From Bradyrhizobium sp. (GTDB taxonomy: Bacteria > Pseudomonadota > Alphaproteobacteria > Rhizobiales > Xanthobacteraceae): 5,224 bases of DNA. The position numbers and the translations under genes were made by a program. Location: positions 1 through 5,224 of the forward strand of contig JACDAG010000116.1 in assembly GCA_013695565.1 (NCBI GenBank), read 5' to 3'. The notes below the pieces were generated by a model. The model was given only the letters and a program-made list of their open reading frames with translations, did no database searches and was not told where the DNA came from. Position 1 is the first letter of the stretch. Every line of letters begins with the position of its first letter. This document shows, in pieces, positions 1 to 5,224 of this stretch.

Positions 1-504
1 ACGCGCGGCGTCGAGATGCGGGAAATAGCTGTTATCGCCGAAGCGAAGCGGCACCGATTCCGGCGGCGAGCAGACCACGGCATTGGATCCGAGATCGTCA
101 TGCGCCGGCGAAATCGTGAAAGAGGGCGCTGCGCGATGCGCCGATAACACCGCGTCGATCTCGCCAGCACGAGTGGCTGGAATGTCGCCGGGCATCGTGA
201 TCATGCCACGACGCCCTTCGCCCGCAAGAACGCGGCGGCCGGCATTCACGCTGCCGGTATGTCCGTCCCGCGCTCCATCGGTCACGATCCGCGCACCGAT
301 CTTCTTGCCAAGCGCCGTCGCATGCGGATCGAGCGTGACGATCATCACCCCGGCCAGAAGCCGGGAGCCGGCAACGGCGCCGAGCATGTCGGTCAACATG
401 GTCTCGGCGAGCAGTTGGCGATCTGACGGCGACAGCAGGCCCGACAGCCGATGCTTGGCGCCGTCGAACTCCTTGACCGGAATGACCGCCCAGATGTCGC
501 TCAT
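1..504 (-). CDS. cofC: CofC / FbiD-type phospho-acid guanylyltransferase (F420 biosynthesis), 3' end cut by window edge
   Basis: This enzyme couples GTP to a three-carbon phospho-acid (2-phospho-L-lactate in archaea, phosphoenolpyruvate in mycobacteria, 3-phosphoglycerate in some Burkholderiales), making the activated donor used by CofD. The frame reads 168 codons from ATG at 504 to base 1 with no stop; family members run to roughly 210-220 residues, so about a fifth is missing. Visible family motifs are the N-terminal nucleotide-binding segment IPVKEFDGAKHRL (residues 8-20), MPGDIP (104-109) with the expected metal/nucleotide aspartate, DDLGSNAV (136-143) and LRFGDNSYFPHLDAAR (153-168). The ATG overlaps the cofD stop as ATGA, and no strong Shine-Dalgarno precedes it, so translational coupling to cofD is likely. 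Family assignment is secure. The acid it uses cannot be read from the sequence by eye. Confidence 0.93.
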   Translation of the reverse strand, partial: MSDIWAVIPVKEFDGAKHRLSGLLSPSDRQLLAETMLTDMLGAVAGSRLLAGVMIVTLDPHATALGKKIGARIVTDGARDGHTGSVNAGRRVLAGEGRRGMITMPGDIPATRAGEIDAVLSAHRAAPSFTISPAHDDLGSNAVVCSPPESVPLRFGDNSYFPHLDAAR

Positions 505-1451
505 CGCTGCGAGGCCAGCGCGTCCGCCGCATCAAGCGTCACGCGCGCCAGCGTCTCCCTGTCATGCAAACTCTTCATCAGGGTTTTGGCGATCGTGACC
601 CGTGCGCCAACATCGCTGACTCCATCGGCGTCGGCATGATCGACGATATATCCATCCAGCAGGTCGCCGTAGCGTGCCGCGACGCCGGCGGCGCTGGCCT
701 CGAGGCCAAGTTCGCGCATCATCTTCGCGGTCGGGCCCTTGACGGCCTGCCCGCCGATGATCGGCGACACCGCAACGACCGGTGCGCCGCTCGCCTTGAT
801 CGCCTCGCGCATGCCTGGGATTGCGAGTATCGGCTCGACGCTGATGAAGGGGTTGGACGGACAGACGATTACCGCCCGCACATCGCCGGAACGCAGCGCG
901 GCGATGATATCGGCCTGCGGCCTTGCGAGCGACACGCCATCGAACGCCAGTTCATGGACAACCGGCCGGCACTGCTGGCGCACGAAATAGTCCTGGAAGT
1001 CGATCCAGTCCGCCTCAACGCGCACGCGGGTGCGCACACGGTCATCGCTCATCGGCACCACGCGGGCACCAATGCCGAAGCGCCGGCAAATGTCTGATGT
1101 CACCTCGGACAGGGTCTGCCCCAGGCGAAGGCGACGGGTGCGCTCGACATGCAGCGCCAGATCACGATCGCCGAGCCGAAACCAGTCTTCGCCCCCGAGC
1201 GCGCCGATGCTGTCCATGAACGACCAGGTCTCGTCACGCCGGCCCCAGCCGGTGGCGGAATTATCGATGCCCGCCAGCGTGTATGTCAGCGTGTCGATAT
1301 CGGGCGAGATGCTCAGCCCAAGATGCTCAAAATCGTCGCCGGTGTTGGCGACCACGAGCAGTTCGTCGCCCGGCAACACGAGGCTCAGACCGAGCGCCAG
1401 TTTGGCACCGCCGACCCCGCCGGACAGCGCCACGACAAGTCGTTTGCTCAT
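501..1451 (-). CDS. cofD: CofD / FbiA-type 2-phospho-L-lactate (phosphoenolpyruvate) transferase
   Basis: CofD transfers the phospho-lactyl or phosphoenolpyruvyl group from the CofC product to 7,8-didemethyl-8-hydroxy-5-deazariboflavin (FO), giving F420-0 or dehydro-F420-0 in the cytosol. The 316-residue product has the usual family length. It opens with LSGGVGGAKLALGL (9-22), followed by ANTGDD (35-40) and ISPDIDTLTYTLAG (48-61), the typical CofD nucleotide/metal and FO-binding region. Later come CPSNPF (197-202) and SPIIGGQAVKGP (229-240). The open frame extends upstream to 1514, but that extension lies inside cofE and has no family character. ATG at 1451 is chosen because the SGGVGG strand follows directly and GAGGA sits 9 bases upstream. 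The start overlaps the cofE stop by four bases (ATGA) and the stop overlaps the cofC start in the same way. Confidence 0.96.
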   Translation of the reverse strand: MSKRLVVALSGGVGGAKLALGLSLVLPGDELLVVANTGDDFEHLGLSISPDIDTLTYTLAGIDNSATGWGRRDETWSFMDSIGALGGEDWFRLGDRDLALHVERTRRLRLGQTLSEVTSDICRRFGIGARVVPMSDDRVRTRVRVEADWIDFQDYFVRQQCRPVVHELAFDGVSLARPQADIIAALRSGDVRAVIVCPSNPFISVEPILAIPGMREAIKASGAPVVAVSPIIGGQAVKGPTAKMMRELGLEASAAGVAARYGDLLDGYIVDHADADGVSDVGARVTIAKTLMKSLHDRETLARVTLDAADALASQR

Positions 1452-2221
1452 CGGAACATGTCCTCGTCGGCTGGCCGCACCAGCTCGGACGCAGTATTGT
1501 CGGGAGCGTGCCATGTCAGACCGCGCACGATCACGACAGGCTGGCCTTCGGCACCCTGCCCCATCACGAGCGACGCGGCAGCAGCGATCTCGTCCGCATG
1601 CCCGGTGATGCTGACCTGAAGCGCGCGGCCGAACAGATCGGGCGAGCCACGCAGATCCATCAGCGACGGGAGGCCGGCGGCACCGATCGCAACGCCGCAG
1701 GTACCGCGCCGCCAGGCACGGCCGAAGCTGTCGTTGATGATCACGGCGATTGGCACGCCGAATCTTTGCGACAGGCGCCCCTTCAATATCGCCGCGCTGC
1801 CGTCGGGATCGACTGGCAGCAGCAGCGCTCGCTGCGGATCATCGGGCGAGGCCAAATTGGACTGGTCGATACCCGCATTGGCCATTACGAAGCCGAGCCG
1901 GTGCTCGACGATCAGGATGCCCGGTCTTGCCCGCACGACACGCACCGATTCCGACAGGATTAGTTCGACGAGGCGCGGATCTCTCTGGACCTTGCCGGCG
2001 AGTTCGATCGCCTCCGTCGAGGGCTTGACGGTCGCGAGATCAACCATGCGCCCTTCGGCCTTGGACACGATCTTCTGCGTCAGCACGAAGACATCGCCGT
2101 CACGTGGCACGATGCCACCGCGCTCCAGCCCCTCGTCGATCAAGACGACGAGATCGTCGTCCTTGGCTACCCGCGGAATGCCGGGGACGGCAAGGAGCTC
2201 GACGGCGTTGCTGCGTTGCAT
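1448..2221 (-). CDS. cofE: CofE coenzyme F420-0:L-glutamate ligase, stand-alone form
   Basis: CofE uses GTP to add glutamates to F420-0, building the gamma-linked tail that keeps F420 in the cell and docks it to enzymes. From ATG at 2221 the product is 257 residues, the length of the stand-alone archaeal-type enzyme. The C-terminal nitroreductase domain of actinobacterial FbiB is absent. Motifs are VPGIP (12-16), QKIVSKAEGR (49-58), EHRLGFVMANAGIDQSN (106-122), NDSFGRAWRRGTCGVAIG (163-180) and PDLFGR (194-199), and the end DEDMFR is typical. An in-frame TTG at 2242, overlapping the fgd stop as TTGA, would add seven residues. I prefer ATG 2221 because GGGA lies 7 bases upstream and the product then starts a few residues before the first conserved strand, but TTG cannot be excluded. 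It ends in a 4-base overlap with cofD. Confidence 0.95.
   Translation of the reverse strand: MQRSNAVELLAVPGIPRVAKDDDLVVLIDEGLERGGIVPRDGDVFVLTQKIVSKAEGRMVDLATVKPSTEAIELAGKVQRDPRLVELILSESVRVVRARPGILIVEHRLGFVMANAGIDQSNLASPDDPQRALLLPVDPDGSAAILKGRLSQRFGVPIAVIINDSFGRAWRRGTCGVAIGAAGLPSLMDLRGSPDLFGRALQVSITGHADEIAAAASLVMGQGAEGQPVVIVRGLTWHAPDNTASELVRPADEDMFR
1461..1465 (-). promoter_or_regulatory. Ribosome binding site of cofD
   Basis: GAGGA on the minus strand, 9 bases before ATG 1451 and inside the end of cofE. It supports this ATG over the upstream in-frame codons and lets cofD be initiated independently as well as through the ATGA overlap. Confidence 0.6.
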
Positions 2222-2228
2222 CGGCTGG

Positions 2229-2232
2229 TCCC
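2229..2232 (-). promoter_or_regulatory. Weak ribosome binding site that helps decide the cofE start
   Basis: GGGA on the minus strand, 7 bases before ATG 2221, in the short gap after the fgd stop (2241-2239). The competing TTG at 2242 has no clear purine-rich site before it. The evidence is modest because the core is only four bases. Confidence 0.4.
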
Positions 2233-2238
2233 GCGCGC

Positions 2239-3243
2239 TCAACCGAAACGCTTGCGAAGGCGCGGCAGCACATGCTCACCGTAGAGTTTCAGAAAGCGCG
2301 CCTGGTCTGGTCCCGGCGCGTGGAACACCAGATTCCGGAAGCCGAGACCGACATAGTAGCCGATCCGCTCGACGTGCTCGTCGGCGTCGCTGGATACGAT
2401 CCAACGACTGGCGGCGCGCTCCAGCGGCAGCGCGTCGGCGAGGCGCTGCATCTCGACGGGATCCTCGACCGTCATCTTTTCCTCAGGCGTCAGCGCCAGC
2501 GCCGCCCAGTGGCGCGTGTCCTCGAGCGCACGCGCCTTGTCGGTGTCGAACGACACCTTGACCTCGATCATGCGATCGTAGGGCCGCGACGGATCCTCCG
2601 ACGCCGCGATGCCTTCGGCGACCTTCGGCAACAGGGTCTCGGTGTAGAGCTCCGGATTCTTGCCGCTCGTGCAAATGAACCCTTCCGCAGAGCGGCCGGC
2701 ATAACGCGCCACGAGCGCGCCCGCGGCGGCGACATAGATCGGCACCGGCGTGTCCGGGCGATCGTAGATCGTCGCCTTCTCGGTCTTGTAGTACTGGCCT
2801 TCGAAGCTGACCCGCTCCTGGGTCCACAGCGCCCTGATCAGCGTGACGGATTCGCGCAGGCGAGCGAAGCGCTCCTTGAATTCCGGCCAAGGCTGCCCGG
2901 TCGACGGCACTTCGTTGAGTCCCTCGCCGGTACCGATGCCGAGCACGACGCGTCCCGGGAACATCGCGCCCATCGTGCCGAACGCCTGGGCGACGATGGA
3001 AGGATGGTAGCGGAACGTCGGCGTCAGCACGCTGGTGCCGATCACGACGCGCGAGGTTTTGGCACCGAGCGCGCCCAGCCACGTCAGCGAGAACGGCGCA
3101 TGGCCGTCGACGTGCTTCCATGGCTGAAAGTGATCGCTGATAAAGACCGAATCGAACCCGACCTCCTCGGCAAGACACGAGAAGCCCAGCAATGTGCCCG
3201 GCGCGAACTGCTCCGCCGATGCCTTGTATCCGAGCTTGATCAC
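2239..3243 (-). CDS. fgd: F420-dependent glucose-6-phosphate dehydrogenase (LLM fold)
   Basis: Fgd oxidises glucose-6-phosphate to 6-phosphogluconolactone and reduces F420 to F420H2. The 334-residue product aligns along its whole length with Mycobacterium tuberculosis FGD1 (336 aa, recalled from memory), starting from KLGYKASAEQFAP (residues 3-15). SDHFQPW (36-42) supplies the catalytic His38 and Trp42, matching FGD1 His40 and Trp44. GTGEGLNE (104-111) supplies Glu107, matching Glu109. The three phosphate-binding residues also match: Lys195 (in CTSGK), Lys256 and Arg280, corresponding to FGD1 Lys198, Lys259 and Arg283, with the same 24-residue spacing between the last two. The open frame runs up to 3351, but that extension lacks family similarity. 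GTG at 3243 is chosen because AGGAG stands 7 bases upstream; a second GTG at 3246 is the alternative. It is the first gene of the operon. A related sugar-phosphate specificity remains possible, so glucose-6-phosphate is a strong inference. Confidence 0.93.
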   Translation of the reverse strand: MIKLGYKASAEQFAPGTLLGFSCLAEEVGFDSVFISDHFQPWKHVDGHAPFSLTWLGALGAKTSRVVIGTSVLTPTFRYHPSIVAQAFGTMGAMFPGRVVLGIGTGEGLNEVPSTGQPWPEFKERFARLRESVTLIRALWTQERVSFEGQYYKTEKATIYDRPDTPVPIYVAAAGALVARYAGRSAEGFICTSGKNPELYTETLLPKVAEGIAASEDPSRPYDRMIEVKVSFDTDKARALEDTRHWAALALTPEEKMTVEDPVEMQRLADALPLERAASRWIVSSDADEHVERIGYYVGLGFRNLVFHAPGPDQARFLKLYGEHVLPRLRKRFG

Positions 3244-3250
3244 CACAAAT

Positions 3251-3255
3251 CTCCT
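3251..3255 (-). promoter_or_regulatory. Ribosome binding site of fgd
   Basis: AGGAG on the minus strand, 7 bases before GTG 3243 and 4 bases before GTG 3246. It fixes the start among several upstream codons and gives a protein beginning exactly where FGD similarity begins. An imperfect palindrome, GGCTGGCGCCGGCC (3256-3269), lies directly upstream in the leader. Its pairing is interrupted by a mismatch on the mRNA strand, so I do not claim a hairpin. Confidence 0.7.
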
Positions 3256-3279
3256 GGCTGGCGCCGGCCGATGTCGAGG

Positions 3280-3294
3280 CCATGGTACCCATGG
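3280..3294. repeat. Repeated CCATGG around GTAC, near-palindromic element
   Basis: CCATGGTACCCATGG contains two copies of the self-complementary hexamer CCATGG at 3280-3285 and 3289-3294, with GGTACC (3284-3289) bridging them. The whole is one base away from being a perfect palindrome. It sits between the fgd start and the 12-base palindrome, inside the predicted fgd leader. Function is unknown; it could be a second operator half or chance. Confidence 0.35.
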
Positions 3295-3298
3295 TGGA

Positions 3299-3310
3299 AA
3301 TCTATAGATT
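3299..3310. promoter_or_regulatory. Perfect 12-base palindrome in the divergent intergenic region, candidate operator
   Basis: AATCTATAGATT reads the same on both strands and does not extend further (A at both 3298 and 3311). It is an AT-rich island in GC-rich DNA, 55 bases from the fgd start and 39 bases from the plus-strand LLM start. It offers TATAGAT on each strand, so it could be a back-to-back -10 region, a dimeric repressor site, or both. No regulator gene is adjacent, so no regulator can be named. Confidence 0.4.
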
Positions 3311-3334
3311 AGCGGGAAAGCAGCGACCAGCCAA
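3306..3334 (-). promoter_or_regulatory. Possible promoter of the fgd-cofEDC operon
   Basis: On the minus strand, TTGGCT (3334-3329) and TAATCT (3311-3306) are separated by 17 bases, the ideal spacing for a housekeeping sigma factor. The match to consensus is only partial (4/6 and 3/6). Transcription would start near 3299, leaving a leader of about 55 bases before GTG 3243. The -10 half lies within the 12-base palindrome at 3299-3310, so a repressor bound there would block it. This is inference from pattern only. Confidence 0.3.
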
Positions 3335-3336
3335 AA

Positions 3337-3342
3337 AGGGGA
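3337..3342 (+). promoter_or_regulatory. Ribosome binding site of the plus-strand LLM gene
   Basis: AGGGGA, 7 bases before ATG 3350, in a purine-rich stretch. It is a strong site and supports this ATG as the start. It lies next to the proposed -35 element of the opposite-strand operon, so the two leaders are packed closely. Confidence 0.7.
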
Positions 3343-3349
3343 AGCGACC

Positions 3350-4240
3350 ATGCATCTCGGAATAGCCCTGCCTTACGGCGACATCGGTGGCGATGGCCCG
3401 ATCGTGCGCGAATACGCCGAGCTCGCCGAGGCCGAAGGTTATGACGGCCTGACGCTGGCGGACCACGTCCTCGGCGGCAACCCGGCGAACCCGGCCAGCG
3501 GCCGTGCCGGCGGGCTCGGCCTGTTCCACGATCCCTTCGTGGCGTTCGGCTTCATCGCTGCCTGCACGAAAAAGGTCGAACTCTCCACCCAGGTGCTGAT
3601 CCTCGCGCAGCGCCAGACGGTGCTGGTTGCCAAGCAGGCCGCCAGTCTCGACGTGCTCAGCGGCGGCCGCTTCCGGTTCGGCATCGGCGTCGGCTGGAAC
3701 GAGATGGAGTTCGTCGGCCTCAACGAGAATTTCCACGACAGGGGCAAGCGGTCCGAGGAACAGGTGCAAGTGATGAAAGCGCTGTGGGCCGATCCCTATG
3801 TTACGTTCGAGGGCAAGTGGCACCGCCTTCCGGACGCCGGCATCAATCCCCGGCCGTCACAGCGCAAAATTCCGCTGTGGTTCGGCGGTCACATGGACGT
3901 GACGTTGCAACGGATCGCAAAATGGGGCGACGGCTGGATGATGCTGTCCGAGCCGCCGGGACCCAAGGCCATCGCCGAATTCGACAAGCTGCGCCGCTTG
4001 GTCGAAGCCGAGGGACGCGATCCGGCCTCTGTTGGCCTTGAAGTCTGGACTTCAACCGGCACAGGAGCCGAAAAGGACTGGCGCGACGAAATCAGCTTCT
4101 GGAAAAAGGCCGGCGTCACGCATGTCACGCTGCACAACACTTTCGGCGGCTACCACCACAAGCGCATGGCCGGCCGGAGCATGACCGACCATGTCAATGC
4201 GATGCGCCGCTACCGCAACGCCGTCGCCGACCTGCTCTAA
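3350..4240 (+). CDS. LLM-class F420-dependent oxidoreductase, Rv2161c-like family
   Basis: This is a 296-residue TIM-barrel enzyme of the bacterial luciferase-like superfamily, in the group named for M. tuberculosis Rv2161c (TIGR03619-type). The first strand HLGIALPYGD (2-11) is followed by the TLADHV segment (35-40), a cofactor-side position in LLM enzymes. Then come QVLILAQRQTVLVAKQAASL (81-100) and the signature SGGRFRFGIGVGWNEMEF (105-122). PLWFGGH (175-181) and the WGDGWM segment (192-197) complete the barrel pattern. There is no signal peptide or membrane segment, so it should be cytosolic. The start is set by ATG 3350 and its strong ribosome binding site, and the length is normal. Its substrate cannot be predicted. 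Its position facing away from fgd-cofEDC suggests that it uses F420 or F420H2 made by that operon; FMN use is the alternative. Confidence 0.9.
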   Translation: MHLGIALPYGDIGGDGPIVREYAELAEAEGYDGLTLADHVLGGNPANPASGRAGGLGLFHDPFVAFGFIAACTKKVELSTQVLILAQRQTVLVAKQAASLDVLSGGRFRFGIGVGWNEMEFVGLNENFHDRGKRSEEQVQVMKALWADPYVTFEGKWHRLPDAGINPRPSQRKIPLWFGGHMDVTLQRIAKWGDGWMMLSEPPGPKAIAEFDKLRRLVEAEGRDPASVGLEVWTSTGTGAEKDWRDEISFWKKAGVTHVTLHNTFGGYHHKRMAGRSMTDHVNAMRRYRNAVADLL

Positions 4241-4254
4241 AGGGCGGCACCCGT

Positions 4255-5138
4255 TCAGGTATCGGCGAGCGCGGCCAGCATGCGATCGCGGGCGGCGAAA
4301 TCGCCGTCGGCATGGACGGGCTGCAGGCAGACATGCGTGGCGCCAGCCGCAAAATGCTCCCGCAGGCCGCGTTTGACCGTGTCGGCGTCGCCCCACAGCA
4401 CCATCGCATCGATGAACCGGTCGCTGCCGCCGTCGGCGAACTCAGCCTCGGTAAAACCCTGGCGCAGCCAGCTGTTGCGGTAGTTCGGCAGCGCCATGTA
4501 GCGCGACAGCTCCTTGCGCCCGAGCGCGCGGGCTTTCGCGGGATCGGTCTCGTTATTTTCTGCTCCACCGCGAGCCACTTCGAAGGCCCGAGGATCGTGG
4601 CGGCCTCAGCCGTGTGCTTTGGTGTCACGTTATATGGGACAGCGCCACGCGACTTGGCAGCGCTCAGCGCCAGCATCTTCGGTCCGAGTGCGGCGACCAC
4701 GACTGGCAGTTCGCCGGCGGGCGCGGACTTGTTGATGCCATCGAGATAGGCGCTCATCGCCGAGAGCGGTTTGTCGTAGCGATGGCCGCGCAGGCCCTCG
4801 ACCATCGGAATGTGGCTGACGCCGAGACCGAGAACGAACCGGTTGCCGTAGAGCGCGTTCAGCGAGACCATGGCGCGCTGCGCGGTAAAGGAATCGCGCG
4901 CATAGATGTTGGCGATCGAGCTCCCGATCACCAGTTTCTCGCTGCTCGACAGCAGCCAGGAAGCCAGCGACATCGACTCGTAGCCCCGCGATTCCGGGTA
5001 CCACAGGTTCGAGTAGCCGTTATTTTCGACCGTGCGCACGAAATCGCGCAGCTGCGGTCCGTCGAGTTTATCGGTGCTGTACCACACGCCGAGACGACCT
5101 AGTACCTCGTCACAGTGGTTCTGACTGGTTGATTCCAA
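4255..5138 (-). pseudogene. Frameshifted LLM-class F420-dependent oxidoreductase, MSMEG_4141-like family
   Basis: Two frames together make one LLM protein of about 294 residues. The first frame (from 5138 to about 4557) carries LGRLGVWYSTDKLDG (13-27), LWYPESRGYESMSLASW (45-61), IGSSIANIYARDSF (71-84), LGLGVSHIPMVEGLRGH (103-119) and GPSKWLAVEQK (184-194). It then runs into unrelated arginine/serine-rich translation. The second frame carries on at once with ETDPAKARALGRK, LPNYRNSWLRQGFTEAEF and a closing THVCLQP segment, ending at TGA 4257-4255. The switch lies at the AAAA run 4559-4556; adding one A would give an uninterrupted reading frame. The 5' end is also odd: no ATG or GTG precedes the first conserved strand, only TTG at 5138 without a ribosome binding site, and a GTG at 5087 that would cut into the first strand. 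Either this is a decayed gene or the single-base loss is a sequencing error. Its stop is 14 bases from the stop of the convergent LLM gene. Confidence 0.8.
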
Positions 5139-5224
5139 GCCAATTGAGGATGGGCAGGCCTTCTGGAGCCACGAGGATTTGGATGCTTCGGGCGACGCCG
5201 GGTTGACGGCGAATGAGGCCGTTT
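5110..5224 (-). other. Unidentified sequence at the right edge; possible 3' end of another gene or mobile element
   Basis: Upstream of the LLM pseudogene, one minus-strand frame is open from the window edge for 37 codons to TGA 5112-5110. It contains ILVAPEGLPILNWLGINQ, which reads like a plausible hydrophobic protein terminus. Its third-position GC is about 62 percent, lower than in the neighbouring genes. The other two minus frames are also open for most of the stretch, so coding is not proven. I do not recognise the family. It could be the end of an upstream operon gene overlapping a TTG start, or the end of an inserted element. No terminal inverted repeat can be tested because the other end is outside the window. 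Confidence 0.2.

Noticed and set aside
98..535. 145-codon minus-strand frame overlapping cofC
   Set aside because: It is out of frame with cofC and gives an Arg/His/Ser-rich translation; the real cofC frame carries all the motifs.
1452..1514. 21-residue N-terminal extension of CofD
   Set aside because: It lies inside the cofE coding frame and has no family likeness; ATG 1451 with GAGGA explains the start.
83..1619. Several plus-strand open frames of 60-190 codons
   Set aside because: All are antisense to cofC, cofD and cofE, whose family motifs are unmistakable, and none has a recognisable product.
2104..3312. 402-codon open frame on the plus strand
   Set aside because: It lies fully antisense to fgd and part of cofE, is rich in arginine, and shows no family motif. 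Long antisense frames are expected in GC-rich coding DNA.
3244..3351. 36-residue N-terminal extension of Fgd
   Set aside because: FGD similarity begins right after GTG 3243, which has AGGAG in place. The extension would remove the whole divergent control region.
3302..3823. 173-codon minus-strand frame opposite the plus-strand LLM gene
   Set aside because: It is a mirror of the LLM coding frame (His/Glu/Ala-rich) with no motif, and the plus strand has a clear ribosome binding site and LLM signature.
4241..4254. Bidirectional terminator between the convergent LLM genes
   Set aside because: The 14-base gap offers only a 3-base GGG/CCC pairing and no T-tract, too weak to call.
4550..4562. Programmed ribosomal frameshifting in the third LLM gene
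   Set aside because: The sequence GAAAATA is not a canonical -1 slippery heptamer, and I see no strong downstream stem. LLM genes are not known to use recoding, so a mutation or sequencing error is simpler.
1..5224. tRNA, rRNA, riboswitch, CRISPR array or integration site
   Set aside because: No cloverleaf, repeat-spacer pattern, conserved riboswitch core or long direct repeat was seen on reading both strands.

Overview
This window is a compact coenzyme F420 locus: genes for the last steps of F420 synthesis, an enzyme that reduces the cofactor, and two further luciferase-like monooxygenase (LLM) fold genes of F420-dependent families. GC content is high and GC is favoured at third codon positions. 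The cofE gene stands alone, not fused to the nitroreductase domain found in actinobacterial FbiB. Together with the flavour of the proteins, this suggests an aerobic soil proteobacterium, perhaps an alphaproteobacterium of the Bradyrhizobium/Oligotropha type. That taxonomic call is inference; no rRNA or other taxonomic marker is present.

Layout. From 3243 down to the left edge, the minus strand carries a tightly packed four-gene run: fgd (F420-dependent glucose-6-phosphate dehydrogenase), cofE, cofD and cofC, the last cut by the window edge. The cofE/cofD and cofD/cofC junctions are 4-base ATGA overlaps, and fgd and cofE lie at most 17 bases apart, so this is almost certainly one operon. A 106-base divergent intergenic region (3244-3349) holds a perfect 12-base palindrome, a second near-palindromic element and both ribosome binding sites. 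On its other side a plus-strand LLM gene of the Rv2161c type (3350-4240) reads away. It converges, with only 14 bases between, on a minus-strand LLM gene of the MSMEG_4141 type (4255 to about 5100-5138). That gene is interrupted by a one-base frameshift in an A-run and has no conventional start codon. The last ~85 bases at the right edge are a different, unidentified sequence that may be the end of another gene or of a mobile element.

How it fits together. CofC activates a three-carbon phospho-acid with GTP, CofD transfers it to the deazaflavin FO to give (dehydro-)F420-0, and CofE adds the glutamate tail. Fgd then charges F420 to F420H2 with electrons from glucose-6-phosphate, and the plus-strand LLM enzyme is a candidate user of the cofactor. 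The genes for FO synthesis (fbiC or cofG/cofH) and for the reductase that saturates dehydro-F420-0 are not in the window. The most noteworthy points are the complete glucose-6-phosphate phosphate pocket in Fgd, the frameshifted third LLM gene with its odd 5' junction, and the palindromic divergent control region. I found no wholly new system; the locus is a recognisable F420 module in an apparently non-actinobacterial setting.
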